Assembly: GCA_020631735.1 (NCBI GenBank)
Contig: CM036159.1
Location: 20,003,511 to 20,067,510, forward strand
DNA length: 64,000 nt
Direction of reading: 5' to 3'
Source: Saccharum officinarum
Lineage: Eukaryota > Streptophyta > Magnoliopsida > Poales > Poaceae
In this document: piece after piece, positions 10,270 through 23,107 of the stretch
Numbering within the stretch: position 1 is the stretch's first letter
How the letters are laid out: the number at the start of each line of letters is the position of its first letter
The notes under the pieces: generated by a model
The model's database searches: none
What the model was told of the DNA's origin: nothing
What the model saw: only the letters and a program-made list of their open reading frames with translations
Program-made: the position numbers and the translations under genes

Positions 10270-10868
10270 CTCACTCGCTCGCGCCCTGCTTGCCCTCCCT
10301 CCCTCGGCCTCTCCCTTGCTCTGCTGCTCGCTCTGCTTCCTAGCCATGCATGGCCGTGTCAAGCTCAAGCTCCAGCTCGAGCTCGGCCGTCGACATCCTC
10401 GACATTCCGAGCCATCTCAAGCTCCATCAGCGCCGCCACCAGCTCTACCTCTGGCTCCGCTCTGCCTTGCACATGCTCGCTAAGCCGCCGAAGTCGGGGC
10501 CACTTGCCGTAGCTGCTGTAGTGTCGCTGCCGCCGTGCAGTCGCCACCGCGGTCGCTGCACGCGTGGCCGGGTCACCACCGGTTCCGCCTGGCCAAGCCG
10601 CTACCGCTTTCCCTCGACCACGCCGCCCCTCCCGCGCTCCTCCCTCAGCCCCGTCGCGCTGCTGCCGCCTGTCGCCGTCGCCTTGGCCACCGGCGCCCGC
10701 GGCTGGACCGCATCGGGCCACCTCCGGCGAGACTATGGCCACCCACCGGTGCGCTCTGGCCCTCTCAGGTAGCTGACTGGTCCTTCGCCGCCAAGCCCCA
10801 TCCTGCCGGGAAACGGCCGGCGCACTGCCTCCTCTGCTCTTGCCCTGCTCCATTGAGAAGAAGGAAGA
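10270..10868. other. GC-rich segment with long open frames on both strands, not called as a gene
   Basis: Open frames run on plus (10350-10772) and minus (10365-10853), as is usual in very GC-rich DNA. I recognise no domain, and the low-complexity Ser/Pro/Ala/Arg composition is not protein-like. It directly precedes the landmarks of an LTR-like repeat. A matching GC-rich block stands in the same place at 13870-14597, so it is most likely part of that repeat family. Confidence 0.45.
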
Positions 10869-13261
10869 GAGGGTAAGAAACTGAAATATACAATTTTTAT
10901 TAGGTCCGGATGCGAAACAACAGACTCAGATGAATAGTAGCACTTGGACTGCGGGTTAGTTTAGGTTAAACCGGGGGTCTTTTCTGCATAATGCGTGGCT
11001 CGTGTCAGGAACGGGCCTGTTGGGCCGGCTTGCTGGCGCGTGGCTAGGCCCGCGCGGGCCGCGGTTTGCTGCTGGGCCAAAGTGGTTGCTGTCGGCCCGT
11101 TTTGATTCTAAAACGATTTCTAATTTAGTTCTAAGTTAAACTTGTATAATTACAAATAGAATCTTATAGGTGTCCGAAAATTATGAAACCAATTTTGTTA
11201 TGTTCCTAAAATCATTCCCTACCTGTTAGTGTATTTGGTTCATATAGCCCTAAAATATTTCAAGGTCGCTCTAAATATTCTAACATGCTTAAATATTATT
11301 AAAGTATAAACTTGGAGGAATTTTTATGGCAAAATAACGATAGTGCTGACTCTGAAAAATTTACAGTAGATTACTAGTAATATTACATGCTCACTGTAAT
11401 CTTTGTAGCTCTAGAGTAATGAGTTTTCTAAGGCAGCTAAGGAGCTGTAGTTAGAATATAAATACTAATCGATAAAATGGATAAAGCAACACTTTAGGTT
11501 TATATGACTAAAATACTTGTTGGAAAAATAATGTCTTATTCAATAACTTGGGTACGTGGCCGAGTACGTTAGAATTTGCTCGTTAGCGTGCGAAGCGTGT
11601 CGTGTTCTCCTAGTTGCATTTATCGTTGTCTATTTACGTCTCTGCATTGCATCCACGAATATCTTAATAGGAGCGGTGATGGATCGTGGAGTCATCCAGA
11701 GGTAGCAGAAAAGATGGTGTCTTGAGGATCGTATCACCATGGTGGAATGCTAACTTTGGTTAAATCATACCCATGCAAGCCCCGGTGCATAACCCCCTAT
11801 TATTCTGTACTTTATTTTATGCTTGTGCATTAAGTTTAAAGGAGTTGAATGAAACCCACTATATATATATATATCCCTATCCTATGAGTCTTACTAGTAT
11901 GATAGGATCGCGTAGCTTGCTATGCTATAGGATCCCGGTAGAAGTCGAGTGATTACCTATCACTCGTGAGAGATAGGAAATATATTAATGTTATTATTAT
12001 AATAATATTACTATCATATAGAATATATATAAGTAATAATTGGGGACCGGGCGAAACGAGTTTGGATAGACTTGGACTTGGTTGGACAACAGAACGGGGC
12101 TCTGATTGCATTTGTTTCGCCTGTGTCGATTAAGAACCGTTCGTTGCATTAGATTCCATAGCCAGGTCACAGACCTACTTGTCCAGAGCATATACTTGCT
12201 TATGGGAGCGAGAAGACTTGTTTCTCTCTTTTCATGGGTTCCGGCTCTTTTCGGACCGGCTTTTAGGGTGGTTATATATATATTAGGTTGAGGAGGTCTA
12301 AGCACCATACTGAGGTCGGGCCTGCAGTGTTGGGGGCTTAGAGTCCGAGCTTGGACGGGGACTTGGACCCCTTGACAGGAGTGGAACGGGTTGATCTTGC
12401 TTGTGCCCGAGGTACAAGCAAGGCGTGTGTTTTCAGGGCAACCAGCTGGACACATTGATTCGTGAATCGCCGTCGATCTGACGGTCTGACATGACTATAA
12501 TCTGGCATCGTAGCAAGAACTAGGAAAGCTGGTAAAATGGTTCTGATTGCTTACCACCTGCTTGAAAGTAGCCTTGGTGCTTACATAGAATGTTTGGTTA
12601 ATGAACTAATGATGACTGCTAATAAAATAAATATAAGGATCCACCTTTAGTAATGCTTCTTGCAGACACAATAAACCTACAAGCCAGAAAGTCTTGCATA
12701 ATCCTTGGAGTCTTTTTCTTTCCTCCTGACGGGTAAGTCTTGCAGAGTATAATTGAGCACTCAGGGTTTGTTCTACCCTGTTGCAGGTAATAGGTTCTAA
12801 TAAGCTGATACTTGTGTGTGAAAACCTCCTGGTGGGCTCAAGGAGGATTTCCTTTACGATGCGGAGTAGCGTTTATTTATTAAAACTCTCACCAAAAGTT
12901 TTACAAAAAAAACACTGGCAACTCGTTATCATTTCATGTTTATAACAGTTCATCATGTTAATGTTTAACTTATCATTAAAGGGTTTCATTTCCACTGAAC
13001 TCTGATAACATTTTATATTTCGCTATTATAATCAAATAATGAATTACTCTGATGTGGTACTAAAAGTGATGTAAGAAATGGTAAGGATATTGTAAGCTTT
13101 ACTCTCTCATTTGTGATTCTGATGTAAAAATGTGGATCTTTGAGTTCTCCCTTGTGGTGTGCTCGATGGAATCGCGTAGTTTAGTGTTCTCCCCTGGGTA
13201 CTTAGTGTCTAATGGAAGACAAGTACTCTTGGGAGGGCATTAGATTAGGCGGTTCTACCAC
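10869..13261 (-). repeat. LTR-like repeat family, copy 1
   Basis: Read on the minus strand it would start TGTGGTAGAACCGCCTAA at 13261. In plus coordinates its landmarks in order are GACTCAGATGAATAGT (10923), GCAAGCCCCGG (11775), TTGGAGTCTTTTTCTTTCC (about 12715) and a block CAATTGAGCACTCAGGG...GTTGCAGG (about 12750-12787). All of them recur in the same order at 14.6-17.3 kb. I see no protein-coding frame. The start resembles copies 2 and 3; the other boundary is uncertain. Confidence 0.55.
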
Positions 13262-13860
13262 ATATGTCATTAATGTTGATTAGGGTACTTAGTTATTTTA
13301 TATATGTGAATTGGCTTAAACAAATAAAAGTTTCGTTTAAATAAACTTTATTGTTTAAAATATGTTCTTTAACATGGAAGAAAAGTTGAGGAGTGTTTTC
13401 AGATCACACATGCTTAATTTTGAACTCGAAAATTGAATTATGTAACTAGAGCCTCACACTTAGCCGGTTGGTTAAGTCCCTGAAATTTAGTTATCAAGTT
13501 CAATTTTGGGGGTTTAATTAAATGATTTTACATAACTAAAATGTGTCTATCTTTTCTTGCTTTAATTGGTCCTATACTTGAATTATGATGTTGTACACTT
13601 AGTTGATATGTTTGGTTGATAATTGTTCACTAATTAATTCCTAAAGTTAGCTAAACAAAACTGCTTTTGAAAACTTAAAACTAAATCATGTATACAGTTT
13701 CAAAGTACCTTGCTTTTCCTTTCTAAAACTTCAAAACCAGCAAGTTTTGGATAGTGGTCAGTTAAGCAAAGTTGGAGAACTTTGATCAGGGAAGAACTTA
13801 GCTTAAGACTGCTCATCTAGTCGTTTTATAAAATCTAGAGAATGAGGGGGAGAAAGTGGC
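13262..13860. other. Unassigned AT-rich stretch between two repeat copies
   Basis: No open frame, terminal repeat or RNA gene was recognised. It separates copies 1 and 2 of the LTR-like family and may be the flank into which they inserted, or an internal remnant. Confidence 0.4.
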
Positions 13861-13864
13861 GCCA

Positions 13865-14597
13865 TCAGACATGAACAATGCCTGGTGAAGCACCTGCCAC
13901 GCAGCTGCTTGTTGGCGGCCACCGCCCTTTCCCCGTCGCTCGTACGCACGTGGACACACAGCAGTCCGCGTGTCGAACTCGAGCTAGAGCTGGAAACGTC
14001 TGGAGACGTCCCTCGCCGTTAAAACGTAAACAGTCGGCCGCTCTCCGCTTGCTCGTCGCTGATGAACTCGGTTGGTTGGTGAAATTAACGGCCGTCGATG
14101 CGTCTCCATCAAATAGCTCACGCTCGTGTTTTTGTCTTGCCCTTGCGCACTCCCTTGGCCTCCTTGTGTCTGCTATAGCCGCCGAACTCGTCATCGGTGC
14201 CAGTTGCCGTTTTAGTCGTCCACCATGGCCACCACGCCAGGGCCACGGTGCGCTGGCCCTCCCCGAGCTCCTCAGCCTAGGCCGACCGCACCTCCATTTG
14301 CCTCAGCTCGTGCTGCACCTCCTTAACCCTCCTCCAGTTGTCTTCTCATCGGAGCTGGCCAGCACGCCGCTGTGCAGCGTCGCCGTACCACCATCGGTGC
14401 CTGTGCACGTGGCCAGGAGGCCATGGACCACCTTGGACTGCACTGCTAGTGCCCACGGGTGTGGCCAAGCATGGCGTCGCCTGCACGCTGCCTCCCCGCC
14501 GTCGGTCCTGCCTCCACGACCGGAGCCGGTGGTCGGCCGATCTCCCCCGCTCCTGCTTTGCTCTGTGATGAAGGCAGGGACGAGATGTTGTGAATAA
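13865..14597. other. GC-rich segment of copy 2, not called as a gene
   Basis: Open frames exist on both strands (plus 13878-14597, minus 13865-14194) but no family is recognisable. It stands in the same position relative to the GACTCAGATGAATAGT landmark as 10270-10868 does in copy 1. Confidence 0.45.
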
Positions 14598-17345
14598 GAG
14601 AAAGGTGAGTGTGCTAGGTGAGAAAGATGTGACTCAGATGAATAGTGCTAAATAGTGGTTGGAATGTTTTGTAGTTTTGTATCTATGCAAGGACTATTCT
14701 GCAAAATTGCCAGGCTAGGTCTGGGCAGGCCGCACTAGGCCGGCCTGCTCCTACGCGTGGACCGACTGCCCACTTGCCGGCCTGCTCCTACGCGTGGACC
14801 GACTGCCCACTTGCACTGGGCTGCGTTTGGGCCTTGTTGGGCCATTTTTGGCCTGAGGCGCCTTTTCTTTTTTATGTGTTCTGTCAATTTCCGTAAATGT
14901 GCTGATTCTTGGAAATTCCATAAGTAATTGTAGGAGCTTGCTAAATTTATGAAAATTTTTATGTAGCTTCTCTGTGATGGTGTCCACCTAGGAAAAATAT
15001 GAAACCTAGCATTTGGATAGTTTTGGCATGAGATAAAATTTCATATTTTAATTAAGAAATACAACTTCTATGAATTTTATAGGCCAAAATAAATATCCTA
15101 AAATTATGAAATTTGTTTTTGCTACTGTTTCATGATGTAATCAACCTTCACAAAAAGTTTGGGATTAATTTAATGATGTTTAATTATATCCTTTATTATA
15201 TGCTTAGTTAATTAGTTAATAAATGTTAAATGATTAGCATAAATCCTAAAATGAATTGGGTGTTTTTTGGGGTTGATTGTAGACCTTGGAACACATCTAC
15301 TTTGCTGTTCCTTGGCACTTAATCATTCATGTGTTATGTTCATGATCAACCTTTAGTAATAATTCTAAATGGGTTTATTAGAAGCTTAATTAGTAGATGC
15401 ATGTATGTAGTTTTGATTGCCTTTGTGATGCAACCTCTTGGGTAAAAAGTAAGATTATATGTATTTCCTTGTGTGTTGTCTTTTCATGGTAAAAGCTTTA
15501 GTAGGTAAGTATGCTCAATAAATAAACCCTTGCCTTGTTAGAAGAACAACTAAAAATGCTTTATGATAGTTACTTGTAACTGTACCGCGAAGGAAAGTTG
15601 TACTCAAGTAGATAACTAATGTTTATCCTTTCTAAATGTCTCTTGTATGCTATGTCTTGTTCATCATCATGTATCATGGCATCCATTCCATCATGTTAAG
15701 CATTGCATCATTTTTATACGTGTAGTGCATACGAGAGTGACAAGATTCGTGTTGAACGAGTTTTGATGAGGTTGGTGTTGATCAATCTTTAGAAAGGTGT
15801 CATTCACCCGTGGTGTTAGAGAAAGTCATCCATCAACGGTGCTAGTGTCATCCATCCGTGGAGTTGGTGTCAAATCAAACTTTTGTGGTCTCTTTGTGAA
15901 ACTAACCTTCTCTGCAACGTAGGCAAGCCCCGGACATACAACCACTCTTCTGTTTTATAAATACTTTATTATACCTGAAGTCTAGTGTAATGTGCATTAA
16001 GTTAGTAGGAGTTGGTCGATACCGTTGTTGCATGATTACCTTGATCTACACTTATATCCAGATGATATCCCACTAATATGTGTAAATCGATCTCTTATTC
16101 TTAGTAATGCTTAGACTTCGGTAGAAGTTGAATGGTGGTTTCATCGTTCGCGAGAAATAGGTTTACCTTTGCTTCTCCTGACCTAATGACGGGTCATGAG
16201 AGCATATGAATATGAATATGGTAACATTAAGCTGAGATCGGATGGGTAATTTGCATTGGGAAATGAGTCTCAATGTAGTGTTTCCATCTGTGTCGGTTAA
16301 GGACCGTCCGTTGTAGTCCCGTTTGGTCGAGACTTTGCAACTGACCGCATGCTCTGGTAAGCCTAAGACCTTGGTAATTCTATCATGTGAACGGCCGACC
16401 GCGCACCGGGAGTGGAGAGATGGTGAGAGTAGCATGTACCCTCATGGCCAAGGGCCGGATTGGAGGTGTATTATGCTCTCGGGTGGCACTGGACCCGGTC
16501 ATGTTTTGGAGGACCGAGTGAAGGTTGATATATGTAGATTTGAGTCCTGCATATGTCGTGTGGTTAGGAATCCCCAGTTGGGTATAATCGATTCAAATCG
16601 CCACTGCTTCTCGGACAAGGAGACTTGACCTCCACAACTACATCGTAGTTAGCAATGGAACATGGTGATTATGGAAATGAGCTAAAGAGATGGAATTGAG
16701 ATGTGATGCTTAATACAAGTGATTGAGATAGAATAAGTGCAAATCTATCTATAATAAGCTTCACTAAAATTTATGTTAAAACTTGACTAAAACATTGAAA
16801 GTAAGGATCCACTTGTAGTAAGCTTTTCTGCAAAACTTCTCTTTTCTAGCTCCACCACTTCCCTTAAAGCCAGCATATCCTTGGAGTCTTTTTCTTTTTG
16901 TCGGTTAAGTCTTACAGAGTACAATTGAGTACTTAGGGTTTGCTAACCCTTGTTGCAGGTACTGACTGGTGCTGCTAATCAGGTCATGTCGGTGGGCTCG
17001 ACATGATCTGGTTGTCCTCTCATGACTTAGGTGCTCTGTCTAACTTGTCTTCTGTAGTTCTACTCGACTTCCACGATTAAAGTTAAGTTGTAAAAGTAAC
17101 TTATTTTTGATATGTAAAATACTATTTTAAATTCTTCCGTGCTCTGATGTAAAGATTTGTAGCAAATGTTGTAATGTTGTAGTTACTCCTTTGTTGATCC
17201 TATGTGATTTGTAAAATATGGATGATTCGGGTTTCCCGAGGACACCCGACAGACTTTTTAAGTTATCTGGAACACATGCATAGCCGTCAGAGGTCTTTGA
17301 AACAATGATAGGTATATGTAGGCCATATAATTTAGGAGGTTCTGC
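14598..17345 (-). repeat. LTR-like repeat family, copy 2
   Basis: It has the same ordered landmarks as copy 1: GACTCAGATGAATAGT (14631), GCAAGCCCCGG (15923), TTGGAGTCTTTTTCTTT (about 16884) and CAATTGAGTACTTAGGG...GTTGCAGG (about 16919-16963). The minus-strand start is CAGAACCTCCTAAATTATA near 17345, like copy 3 (TGTGACAGAAACGCCCAATT). The spacing between landmarks is about 470 bp longer than in copy 1, so the two are old and diverged. There is no coding capacity. Confidence 0.55.
14740..14813. repeat. Perfect 37-bp tandem duplication
   Basis: Two identical 37-bp units (14740-14776 and 14777-14813), each beginning CCGGCCTGCTCC and ending GCCCACTTG, lie head to tail inside copy 2. Because they are identical they must be far younger than the repeat around them. 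Confidence 0.95.
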
Positions 17346-17982
17346 CCCGCGGCGGCCGTCCCCTGTCCACGGTCGGGACAGGCGCGGGCGCACGGGCGGG
17401 GAGGCAGGCGCACGGTGGGAGCGGGCCGGCTTCGGCTGGCGGGCCGAAAGTGGAGTGCACGGCCCAAATAGGAAAGAAATTCATTTTTCAATTTATTTTC
17501 TGAAGAACAACAATATTTTTTATATTTTTAAGTAACAAAAATCCATTTTCACAAGTTGGTCCAAAAATAAAAGTTGTTTAGAATTTTAAACTCTACAACT
17601 TTGCTTTAGGGTACAATTTGAAATTCCAAATATATTTTGAAATAGGGATTTAAAGTCCATTTTAAATCAAAAACTCATTTTTCTAGATTACTTTTTAGAA
17701 GCAAACTTTGAGAAATTTTTGAATACAAAACTTGCTCCAAATTACATGCTAAATATTTCTAAATTATTTGCACTACCAAACAAACATGTTTATTGACCTA
17801 ACAAGCATAATCATGGTATAGTTTTATTTAAACAAACAAATGCAACATCCTTGTTTCAGAGCTATGTTTCATATGTTTCAAACCAATGTTTCATTTATAC
17901 ATCATGTGATTATGAATGCAAGATGATGCTCATGCTCATGATTTGCAGTGCCTAATGCATGCTTAACACCAGAGGTGTTACA
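17346..17982 (-). repeat. Possible LTR or terminal fragment starting TGTAACACC (minus)
   Basis: The plus-strand end ACACCAGAGGTGTTACA at 17982 gives a minus-strand start TGTAACACCTCTGGTGTT, which has the short terminal inverted repeat typical of many grass LTRs. A CG-rich patch lies at 17345-17460. The other end is not defined and no internal domain is seen. Confidence 0.35.
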
Positions 17983-19607
17983 GCAACCTCCAAGAGTAAC
18001 AAGCACCACCGGCTTGCAACACGATCATCTAGTGCCACTCGATGCAATCTCATAATGCAATTGCACTAGAATCACTCACTCGCAATGGATTCGCACTCTT
18101 GCAAGCACAAGTGAGATAGAGGCTTTCCTAGCACTCCCCAAGCATGGACACTAAGTTCCAAGGGTGCTAAGCATGTGTCAAGGCTAGACACACACTCCTT
18201 TTATAGCCCTAAGGGCTAAAATAGCCGTTACCCTCTTCATCTTTATTTCTACTCATTGACCGAACTCGTTGATCGGACTCACTGTAGAGTCTAGTCCAGA
18301 GTCTGGTCATGCTGTACTCACCACGTGTACTAGCCGTTTGAATGTTGCCGTTGGCGCCAACGACTCTCACACACACGTGAGGCAATGTCGCGTCTGGTCA
18401 CATGATCAGACCCTCCTTTCCTCTGCGTCCAGTCACGAACAGAGAGGTTCCAGAGACGATTTTCATCGATCGGACGGGTCTAGTCATCATTGATCAGACT
18501 CTCCAAGCGTCCGGTCGCTTCTTCTCACGAAGGAAACACCGATTCGATGCGTGAACAGTGTCCATAGTGCGTCCGGTCATAGCCACCTCATCCTATGCTA
18601 AAAACACTGATCGGACTCTGTGACCAGACTCACAGGTGCTAACCGGACTCTACACCTGCGCGTCCGGTCCAGCGTCCGGTCACAGACCTTTCAAAGCTAA
18701 AATGGCTATAACTCTTAGCTCTGAACTCTGATTTTGATAATCTTGGACATTTTAGAAAGCTTATTCAGAGGGCTACACAACTCACATGAATATTTGATCC
18801 AAAGAATAATGGATCAATATAGAATTCCAATCCAAGAGCCATCACTCCTCTTTTACAACTCAAGTTTTCTCCAAAACATCTCCAACTCCTTCCCCTTTGC
18901 AAATGTGTCAACACCACCAAGTGTACACCATCATGTGCATGTGTGCTAGCATTTTCTAAATATTTTTCAAAGGATTTTCTCTTGCACTTACCACGCCACT
19001 CGATCCTAGCAACATCATAAAGTTAGATCGCTCAAGTGGCACTAGATGACCGATATGCAAACTAGTTTGCCCCTCTTGATAGTATGGTAATCTATCCTAA
19101 ACCCGGTCATAAACTTCTCTACACTCCTATGACCGGTGAAATGAAATGCCCTACAAATATACCTTTGTCTTGCGCATTCCATTCCATCTCTATCGATGTT
19201 GATATAACACATGCACCAACCATATCACAGATGATATGATCACTCCTTATCATCACGTGACCGTATTGGTTCATCGATCTTGACTTCACTTGCTCTTCAC
19301 CATTGCTTTGGTCCATCAGTTCCAAGTCATCACCTAACTTGTCTTTCACACTTGCAACTGGTCCGTCAAGTCAAGCCTTGTCTTGATCTTCTCTACCTTG
19401 ATCATATGACTCCATGTTATGTCTCATATGTAATGAGCTCCTTCATCACATGTGTGAGCTTTGCAACATATCCAAGCCATTTCACCTCCACGGCATGTGT
19501 TTCTCACACAAGTACTTGTGGACTAATCACCTGTGTATTTCATTTAACCACATATTAGTTCACCTAAGGTTGTCACTCAATTACCAAAACCAAAAAAAGA
19601 CCTTTCA
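17983..19607 (-). repeat. Truncated, decayed LTR of the 1-7530 element family
   Basis: The start (minus TGAAAGGTC at 19607) and the order of blocks match 5973-7530, including the strings GCAACCTCCAAGAGTAACAA and CACCGGCTTGCAACACGATC. The LTR's inner 860 bp are missing. The palindrome array survives at about 18240-18690, but most GACCGGACGCG units have become GATCGGACTC or GACCAGACTC, the pattern expected from loss of methylated CpG. A TATAAAAG box is visible on the minus strand at about 18198-18206. Confidence 0.8.
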
Positions 19608-21104
19608 AGAAGTCCATATGTTGATTCAAGCTTGACTGAATGGTGAAGATAGTTTGCAAGTATCAATGCAAGAATATGAAAGAGAAATTTGATAAATATT
19701 GGGGTCTTTGGCACACCAATGGCAAGGAGAATGACAAAGGGCAGGAACTGGAGCAAGAGAGGGACAAAGGGAGGAGCAGGGGCAGGGGAAGGACAAGGAG
19801 AACATCAATTTATTGATCTTTATGGCTGGATTTCTTGATCCAAGCTACATATTATCTTTGTACACAAAGATGACCATTGAAGAGATATTTGGCGAGGAAA
19901 GAGGACAGTGAGTTTGGGTAGCTATCAACACTTGTGTGTGTGAGCTGTTTGAAGAATATAGGAATATGCATGCTTCAAGTGAACAACCAACTGAAACAAT
20001 TGATGACAGTCAATCTAAAGGAGGTCCAACAACCATGCTTAAAGTAAAAATCGCCAAGAGGATGAAGATGACCAATATTGTTCTAGCAGCACTAGCAAAT
20101 CTGAACTTAAAAAATACCTTGTAGAAGAAACTGAAGACACAGAAAAGAAGATTGACATTCTTGGTTGGTGGAAAATCAATGCAAATAGATTTTCAGTTTT
20201 GGGTCACATGGCTCGTGATGTGCTTGCTATACCCATCTCAACAGTAGCTGCAGAGTCTGCTTTTAGCACAAGTGGGCGTATATTAGATGATTTCTGTACA
20301 TCTCTTACTCCATTCATCCTAGAGTGTATGGTTTGTACATAGGATTGGCTTAGAAGGACCACTCCTATTGACATCAAAGATAGTACGGAGGAATTGGCCA
20401 TAATAGAGAAAGGTACAATATTTCTCATTTTCCCTGCATGCTTGCATTTACATATAATTATTAATTACATTTGTCTATTGATTCCAGATTTGATAGAAGA
20501 ATATGGTGGCAAAGGAAAAAAGAAAGGCGAACCTTCCAAATCACAAGCAACACTAGGCAACATCACTTGTCTCTCCAAAACTTAAAAATATTGACTGCAG
20601 CTAGACAATTATGAGGATGTGGATTAGGAACATTTGTGGTGGGCTAGTAGCAACTATGATCAGTGAGTGTGAACTGTGATCTGTGACTGATCTCATGTGA
20701 TGTGTTCTTGTCTACAGTCTACTTCAGTTCTACTAAGTGTGAACTGTGAAGTGTCCCTGAGACTATCTAGTTATCTATGTCATGTCTATCTATTCTGGAT
20801 TTCTGGTCTTCTAGAAATGTTATCAAAAAAAACTATTGTTTGGTGCTTATATTTTCACTAAGAAATGTTGTCAGAAAACTGTTGTTTATTGCTGTAAAGT
20901 GAAGCCAGAATGTTGTTAAAACTGATGTTTTTTTTATAATTTTGCGTATAAAGGGTACTGCCCAAACCCGAAATATCGGGTACCCAAAAAATCGGGTAAT
21001 GCTGTTTTGGGACAAACATCGCGTAGCACTTTTGAAAACCCGAATTTCTAAAAATCTGAATTACCCGACCCGAATTTTCCGGGTAACCCGAATGCCCAGG
21101 CTTA
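19608..21104 (+). mobile_element. Degenerate hAT transposon
   Basis: It contains a broken transposase C-terminus (20043-20425) and a right end at about 20940-21104 made of alternating CCCGAA/TTCGGGT strings, ending CCCGAATGCCCAGGCTTA. That is the typical sub-terminal and terminal sequence of a grass hAT family. The left end was not found; the truncated LTR lies directly before it. Confidence 0.65.
20043..20425 (+). pseudogene. hAT transposase, C-terminal dimerisation domain remnant
   Basis: In the frame starting at 20043 the translation passes an acidic DEDDQYCSSSTSKSELKKYL stretch. It then runs through DILGWWK, RFSVLGHMARDVLAIPISTV and AAESAFSTSGRILDDF, the hallmarks of the hAT C-terminal dimerisation domain (Dimer_Tnp_hAT). 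A TAG at about 20340 replaces the glutamine usual in the CTQDWLR motif. The upstream 19936-20124 frame is out of phase with it, so at least one frameshift is present. The N-terminal BED finger and catalytic DDE region are absent. It would have dimerised a DNA transposase; it is now non-functional. Confidence 0.8.
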
Positions 21105-23107
21105 GGTTCACATGAGGGCTCCTAGATCTAGGTTCTAGGCTCGACATAATTCCCTTTTTATGTACATTTTCTCCTAGTACCTATAACGAGCAGCTACGGC
21201 TTGTTTGAGGAACCTAAGGAGATGCATGTGCAGAGTTTTTTTCACAACCTGAGGGTTTCTTCATGGTAGGCCTTGTTATTGGCCTTGGATTCCTACACCT
21301 TGCATTGTCCCTACTGTGCACCTCATTGGCCATTGATTTACTTAAATGATGTGCTCAATTACACAATTGGATATGTTTGCTACACGGACTATGTCATGCA
21401 ACTAATAACCGCTTGGTTTCAATTAACGAGACTACCATATCTAATTTTGTTTGTATAGACTTTAGTTTATACTTTATCAATGCATCTTCGTAGTGATTTT
21501 ATTGTTAATATAAATTATCGAATCATGTGATGGGGATTCGAACTCGCAGTAATTATAGTATAACATTGATGGTAGTGAGATATATGTAATGCATTAATAA
21601 TATCAAATGTAAAATATTCGACAGTAACCTCTATTTAAATGTAATAGTAAAATATATCAACAAAAAATTAGGAAATGAAGATCACTGTTAGGTTGAACAG
21701 GTCCTAATTCATTTTGTTTCAAGTACTTACAAGTAGGTCCTGACACCTGAACAAGTTTATCTCTCTATCTTTGGAAGGATCCAGTAAATAATATGCAGCA
21801 TGTCCGTGGGTTGTACATGCCCTTAGCAACCGTGCTCATGTGACGCACTTCAATAATTAATTTGAATGCATTATCGGTTGTGCTCAAAGACTCATCACTT
21901 GTGCAATTATCGATAACCTGCGGTACATATGGCTTCTTTTGTTTAAGTTGTAAGATATCTTTGTTTAGATATGAATCTGACAAAAAAATAAAATACCAAA
22001 TAAATGGTGATGCAAAAACATATTTCACGTAGATCCAGTAGAGTGGTTTATGCTTGGTATGAGGTGGACCCATTATAGAGGTTGGGACCTTTGTTCCATT
22101 ATTAAAAAAAATGAGGTGCACGCATGCAAAGACCTAACTCTCGATTGTTGTCCATGATGACTTGCTATAATATATATTAGGATCAGAAAAGCAATATAAT
22201 CTATACTTTTTAATTGCTAGCAAACATATCCGTACGTTGCACAAAACCCAATACATGTTAGAATCGGACTCCTATTATGGCTGGGCGTGGGTTGTTAAAA
22301 CCCAGTATGAGTAGAATCGGACTCGTATTATCATTGGATACGAGTTGTTTCAATACTTGTGAATCTTGTAGGAATTCAATTGCATGATGCATAGCACTAC
22401 TTGAAGCCTCATATCATTTTAATTTTTGCCCGCAATAGCATGTGGAATATCATAATTGCTTTCATTCTCTATCTAAATCATGTGGACTGATACTATGTTG
22501 CCACCATCAAAATAATCATCAATCTTAAGTATAGGAAGATGATACCGTGCCTTAGATGCCACTTCATGTAAAATAATTTTAAGGCCACTATTAATCTTGA
22601 AAGCACCTACCTAAATAAATTTATTACCTGTTATTTTATCGTATTCGAAGATAGTATTTTATAGAATCTTGTATACCCAGAATTATTAGGACAATAAATA
22701 TCACTGTACTTACATTGATAAATGTTTTGTCATATACAACATATGGCATGCCTAGGTTTTGTTGTATTTTAGTAAGTCCCAAGCCTTGCATTTCATCTAT
22801 TGATTGCTATAATAAATTGAAGTTTTTCTGTGCAGCCTCTATATGTTGTAGCCATGATTGGATTGAAACCTAGGACCTTGGCAAGGTTGTCAACTTCATT
22901 TGTCTTGTTAACGAAGATATCCGATGCAAAACAAATTCCATATATATATATGATTACAGGAGTAAGATGTGTGCGTACGTGTGTGAGTATTTATGTTTAT
23001 ATTGTATTTCAAAAAAGAATCCGCTTTTGCTCCTTTCTACCACTGCAGCCTCATTGGTCTCCAGCTTTTCTTTTATGCTTGTAGAGTTCCAACGCCCCTC
23101 TTATGTC
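21105..23107. other. Unassigned intergenic DNA
   Basis: AT-rich, with no recognisable gene. Two imperfect copies of a 53-bp unit (GAATCGGACT C/G TATTAT) start at 22261 and 22314. The open frames of 60-118 codons here resemble no family and lack coding character. Confidence 0.5.

Noticed and set aside
10350..10853. Long open frames on both strands in GC-rich DNA (for example a Ser-rich 140-residue and an Arg/Ala-rich 162-residue frame)
   Set aside because: Low-complexity composition, no known domain, overlap on opposite strands, and an equivalent GC-rich block in another repeat copy.
13865..14597. Open frames of 239 and 109 codons
   Set aside because: Same reasons; they lie within the second repeat copy and match no family.
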